From assembly GCA_030602845.1 (NCBI GenBank), contig JAUVYZ010000111.1:1-6907 (forward strand): a DNA stretch of 6,907 nt, read 5' to 3'. Positions 5,639-6,907 of this stretch are shown one piece after another. The translations under genes and the position numbers were made by a program. Numbering within the stretch: the stretch's first letter is position 1; each line of letters starts with the position of its first letter. This DNA is from Phycisphaerae bacterium. Lineage in GTDB: Bacteria > Planctomycetota > Phycisphaerae > Sedimentisphaerales > Anaerobacaceae. The notes beneath the pieces were generated by a model. The model was not told the origin of the DNA. It ran no database searches and worked only from the letters and a program-made list of their open reading frames with translations.

Positions 5639-6907
5639 ATGAGAGTTCTAATTGATTTTGTATATTTGCTGGCCGCCGCAGCTTACAGCCCTGTGGTTAT
5701 ATATCGGGCCATCAGGCACAAACGCTACCGGACCGGATGGGCACAGCGATTTGGCAAAATTATTCGCAAAGACCGGGCACTAAAAAAATGCATCTGGCTC
5801 CACGCCGTCAGTGTAGGAGAGGTCAATGCAGCCACAACCGTCATCAAAGAGCTTCAAAACAGATTCCCGGATTTCGAAATCCTAATCAGCACTACCACCG
5901 ATACCGGCTTCGCCCGGGCAAACGCCATATTTGGTGAAAATCTACTGGTGTTTTACTTTCCCTTTGATTTGTCCTGGGTAATGCGCCGTGCCTTCCGCAA
6001 AATCCGCCCCGCAATCTGCCTGCTGATGGAGCTGGAAGTTTGGCCTAACTTTGTTCGTATCGCACAGCAGTTAAACATACCTGTTGTTGTAGTTAATGGC
6101 CGAATAAGTAACAAAAGTTTTTCCAGATACAAAAAAATAAAGCCAATTGCCAAAAAATTCTTCCGCAAAATTACGCTCGTTCTCGCCCAGACGGACGAGT
6201 ACGCTCAGCGATTCAAAGAAATCGGCTGCCCGGATGAAAGAGTAATCGTTACCGGCTCACTAAAATACGACACCGCTCAAACAGAAGACAAAGTCGAAGG
6301 TGCGGATGCCCTTGCGGCTCAGCTTGATATTGAAAATCAAAGATTGTGGGTCGCAGGCGCCACCGGAAACGATGAAGAGCAGATCCTGCTCGACGTCTAT
6401 CAGAACTTAAAACAACAAGACCAATTCACCGACCTGCGTTTGGCAATTGTCCCCCGCAAACCAGAAAGATTCGACGAAGTGGCACAGATAATACAACAAA
6501 CCGGCCTGCCCTTAACCCGCTACAGCTCCATCAAAAATACCGACGCAAAGTGCCCCGAAAAGATACCTGTTATCCTCGGCGATACTATGGGCGACTTACG
6601 AAAATTTTATTCCCTTGCTACCATAATTTTCGTCGGCCGCTCACTCGTGCCGATGGGCGGCTCCGATATGATAGAGGCGGTCGCCCTCGGCAAATGCACC
6701 ATATTCGGCCCACACGCCTTCAATTTCAAACAAACCGTCGATGCACTTCTGGCCGACGAGGGCGCTATTATGGTAAAAGACGAACAAGACTTGTTACGCA
6801 CAATGCAAAAATGTCTTAGTGAACCGGATTTCGCCCGGAAAATCGCCCGCAACGGCCGAGACGTAATCAAAAAAAATCAGGGCACTACCGCCAAATCTAT
6901 CGAACAA
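5639..6907 (+). CDS. waaA: 3-deoxy-D-manno-octulosonic acid (Kdo) transferase, 3' end cut by the window
   Basis: The gene (also called kdtA) is open for 423 codons to the window edge. Family members are usually about 420-430 residues, so only the last few codons should be missing. The enzyme is a GT30 glycosyltransferase that moves Kdo from CMP-Kdo to the lipid A precursor at the cytoplasmic membrane face. A hydrophobic N-terminal segment (about residues 4-22) followed by basic residues is the usual membrane anchor. Visible family motifs are WLHAVSVGEV with the expected catalytic Glu at 61, MELEVWPN (130-137), VVNGRIS, GSLKYD (206-211), VPRKPERF (271-278), DTMGDL (315-320), GRSLVPMGGSDMIEA (333-347) and FGPHAFNF (356-363). 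Differences from the common proteobacterial form are MELEVWPN for METELWPN and GGSDMIEA for GGHNPLEPA. Whether it adds one or several Kdo residues cannot be read from the sequence. It has its own promoter. Confidence 0.95.
   Translation, partial: MRVLIDFVYLLAAAAYSPVVIYRAIRHKRYRTGWAQRFGKIIRKDRALKKCIWLHAVSVGEVNAATTVIKELQNRFPDFEILISTTTDTGFARANAIFGENLLVFYFPFDLSWVMRRAFRKIRPAICLLMELEVWPNFVRIAQQLNIPVVVVNGRISNKSFSRYKKIKPIAKKFFRKITLVLAQTDEYAQRFKEIGCPDERVIVTGSLKYDTAQTEDKVEGADALAAQLDIENQRLWVAGATGNDEEQILLDVYQNLKQQDQFTDLRLAIVPRKPERFDEVAQIIQQTGLPLTRYSSIKNTDAKCPEKIPVILGDTMGDLRKFYSLATIIFVGRSLVPMGGSDMIEAVALGKCTIFGPHAFNFKQTVDALLADEGAIMVKDEQDLLRTMQKCLSEPDFARKIARNGRDVIKKNQGTTAKSIEQ

Noticed and set aside
5737..5937. 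Small plus-strand open frame within waaA
   Set aside because: It lies out of frame inside the conserved Kdo transferase and has a low-complexity basic composition typical of a shadow frame.

Overview
The window most likely comes from a planctomycete, probably of the Phycisphaerae/Sedimentisphaerales type. Two things suggest this: the giant secreted protein ends in a dockerin-like pair of repeats with the 'LAVLASQWL' signature common at the C-termini of secreted proteins in that group, and it is followed by a Kdo transferase, which implies a Gram-negative-type outer membrane. This placement is inferred from sequence style, not from a marker gene.

Layout, all on the + strand. Positions 6-14 hold an extended -10 promoter element. 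Positions 58-5523 hold one very long reading frame for a secreted, multidomain subtilisin-like protease. The order is signal peptide, thioredoxin-like domain with a CPHC motif, I9-type propeptide, S8 catalytic domain, Ig-like segments, two roughly 300-residue beta-rich modules, more Ig-like and jelly-roll-like segments, and a dockerin-like C-terminus. An in-frame TAG at 1084-1086 interrupts the frame. The split leaves the catalytic Asp and His upstream and the catalytic Ser downstream, so neither half could be an active protease alone. The reading frame is identical on both sides, and the codons directly after the TAG still encode conserved subtilase sequence. The stop is therefore a single-codon event: a recent nonsense mutation, a sequencing or assembly error, or readthrough.

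Positions 5524-5638 are a 115-base intergenic stretch with a good sigma70-type promoter (TTGACA, 17-base spacer, TATGAT). Positions 5639-6907 hold the waaA/kdtA Kdo transferase gene, open to the window edge and lacking only its last codons.

The two genes show no obvious functional link and appear to have separate promoters. I see no RNA genes, insertion sequences, CRISPR arrays or attachment sites. The points most worth a second look are the amber codon inside the protease, the thioredoxin-subtilase fusion, a 140-residue block that is almost identical in two copies while its flanks have diverged, and a loop with four clustered cysteines.
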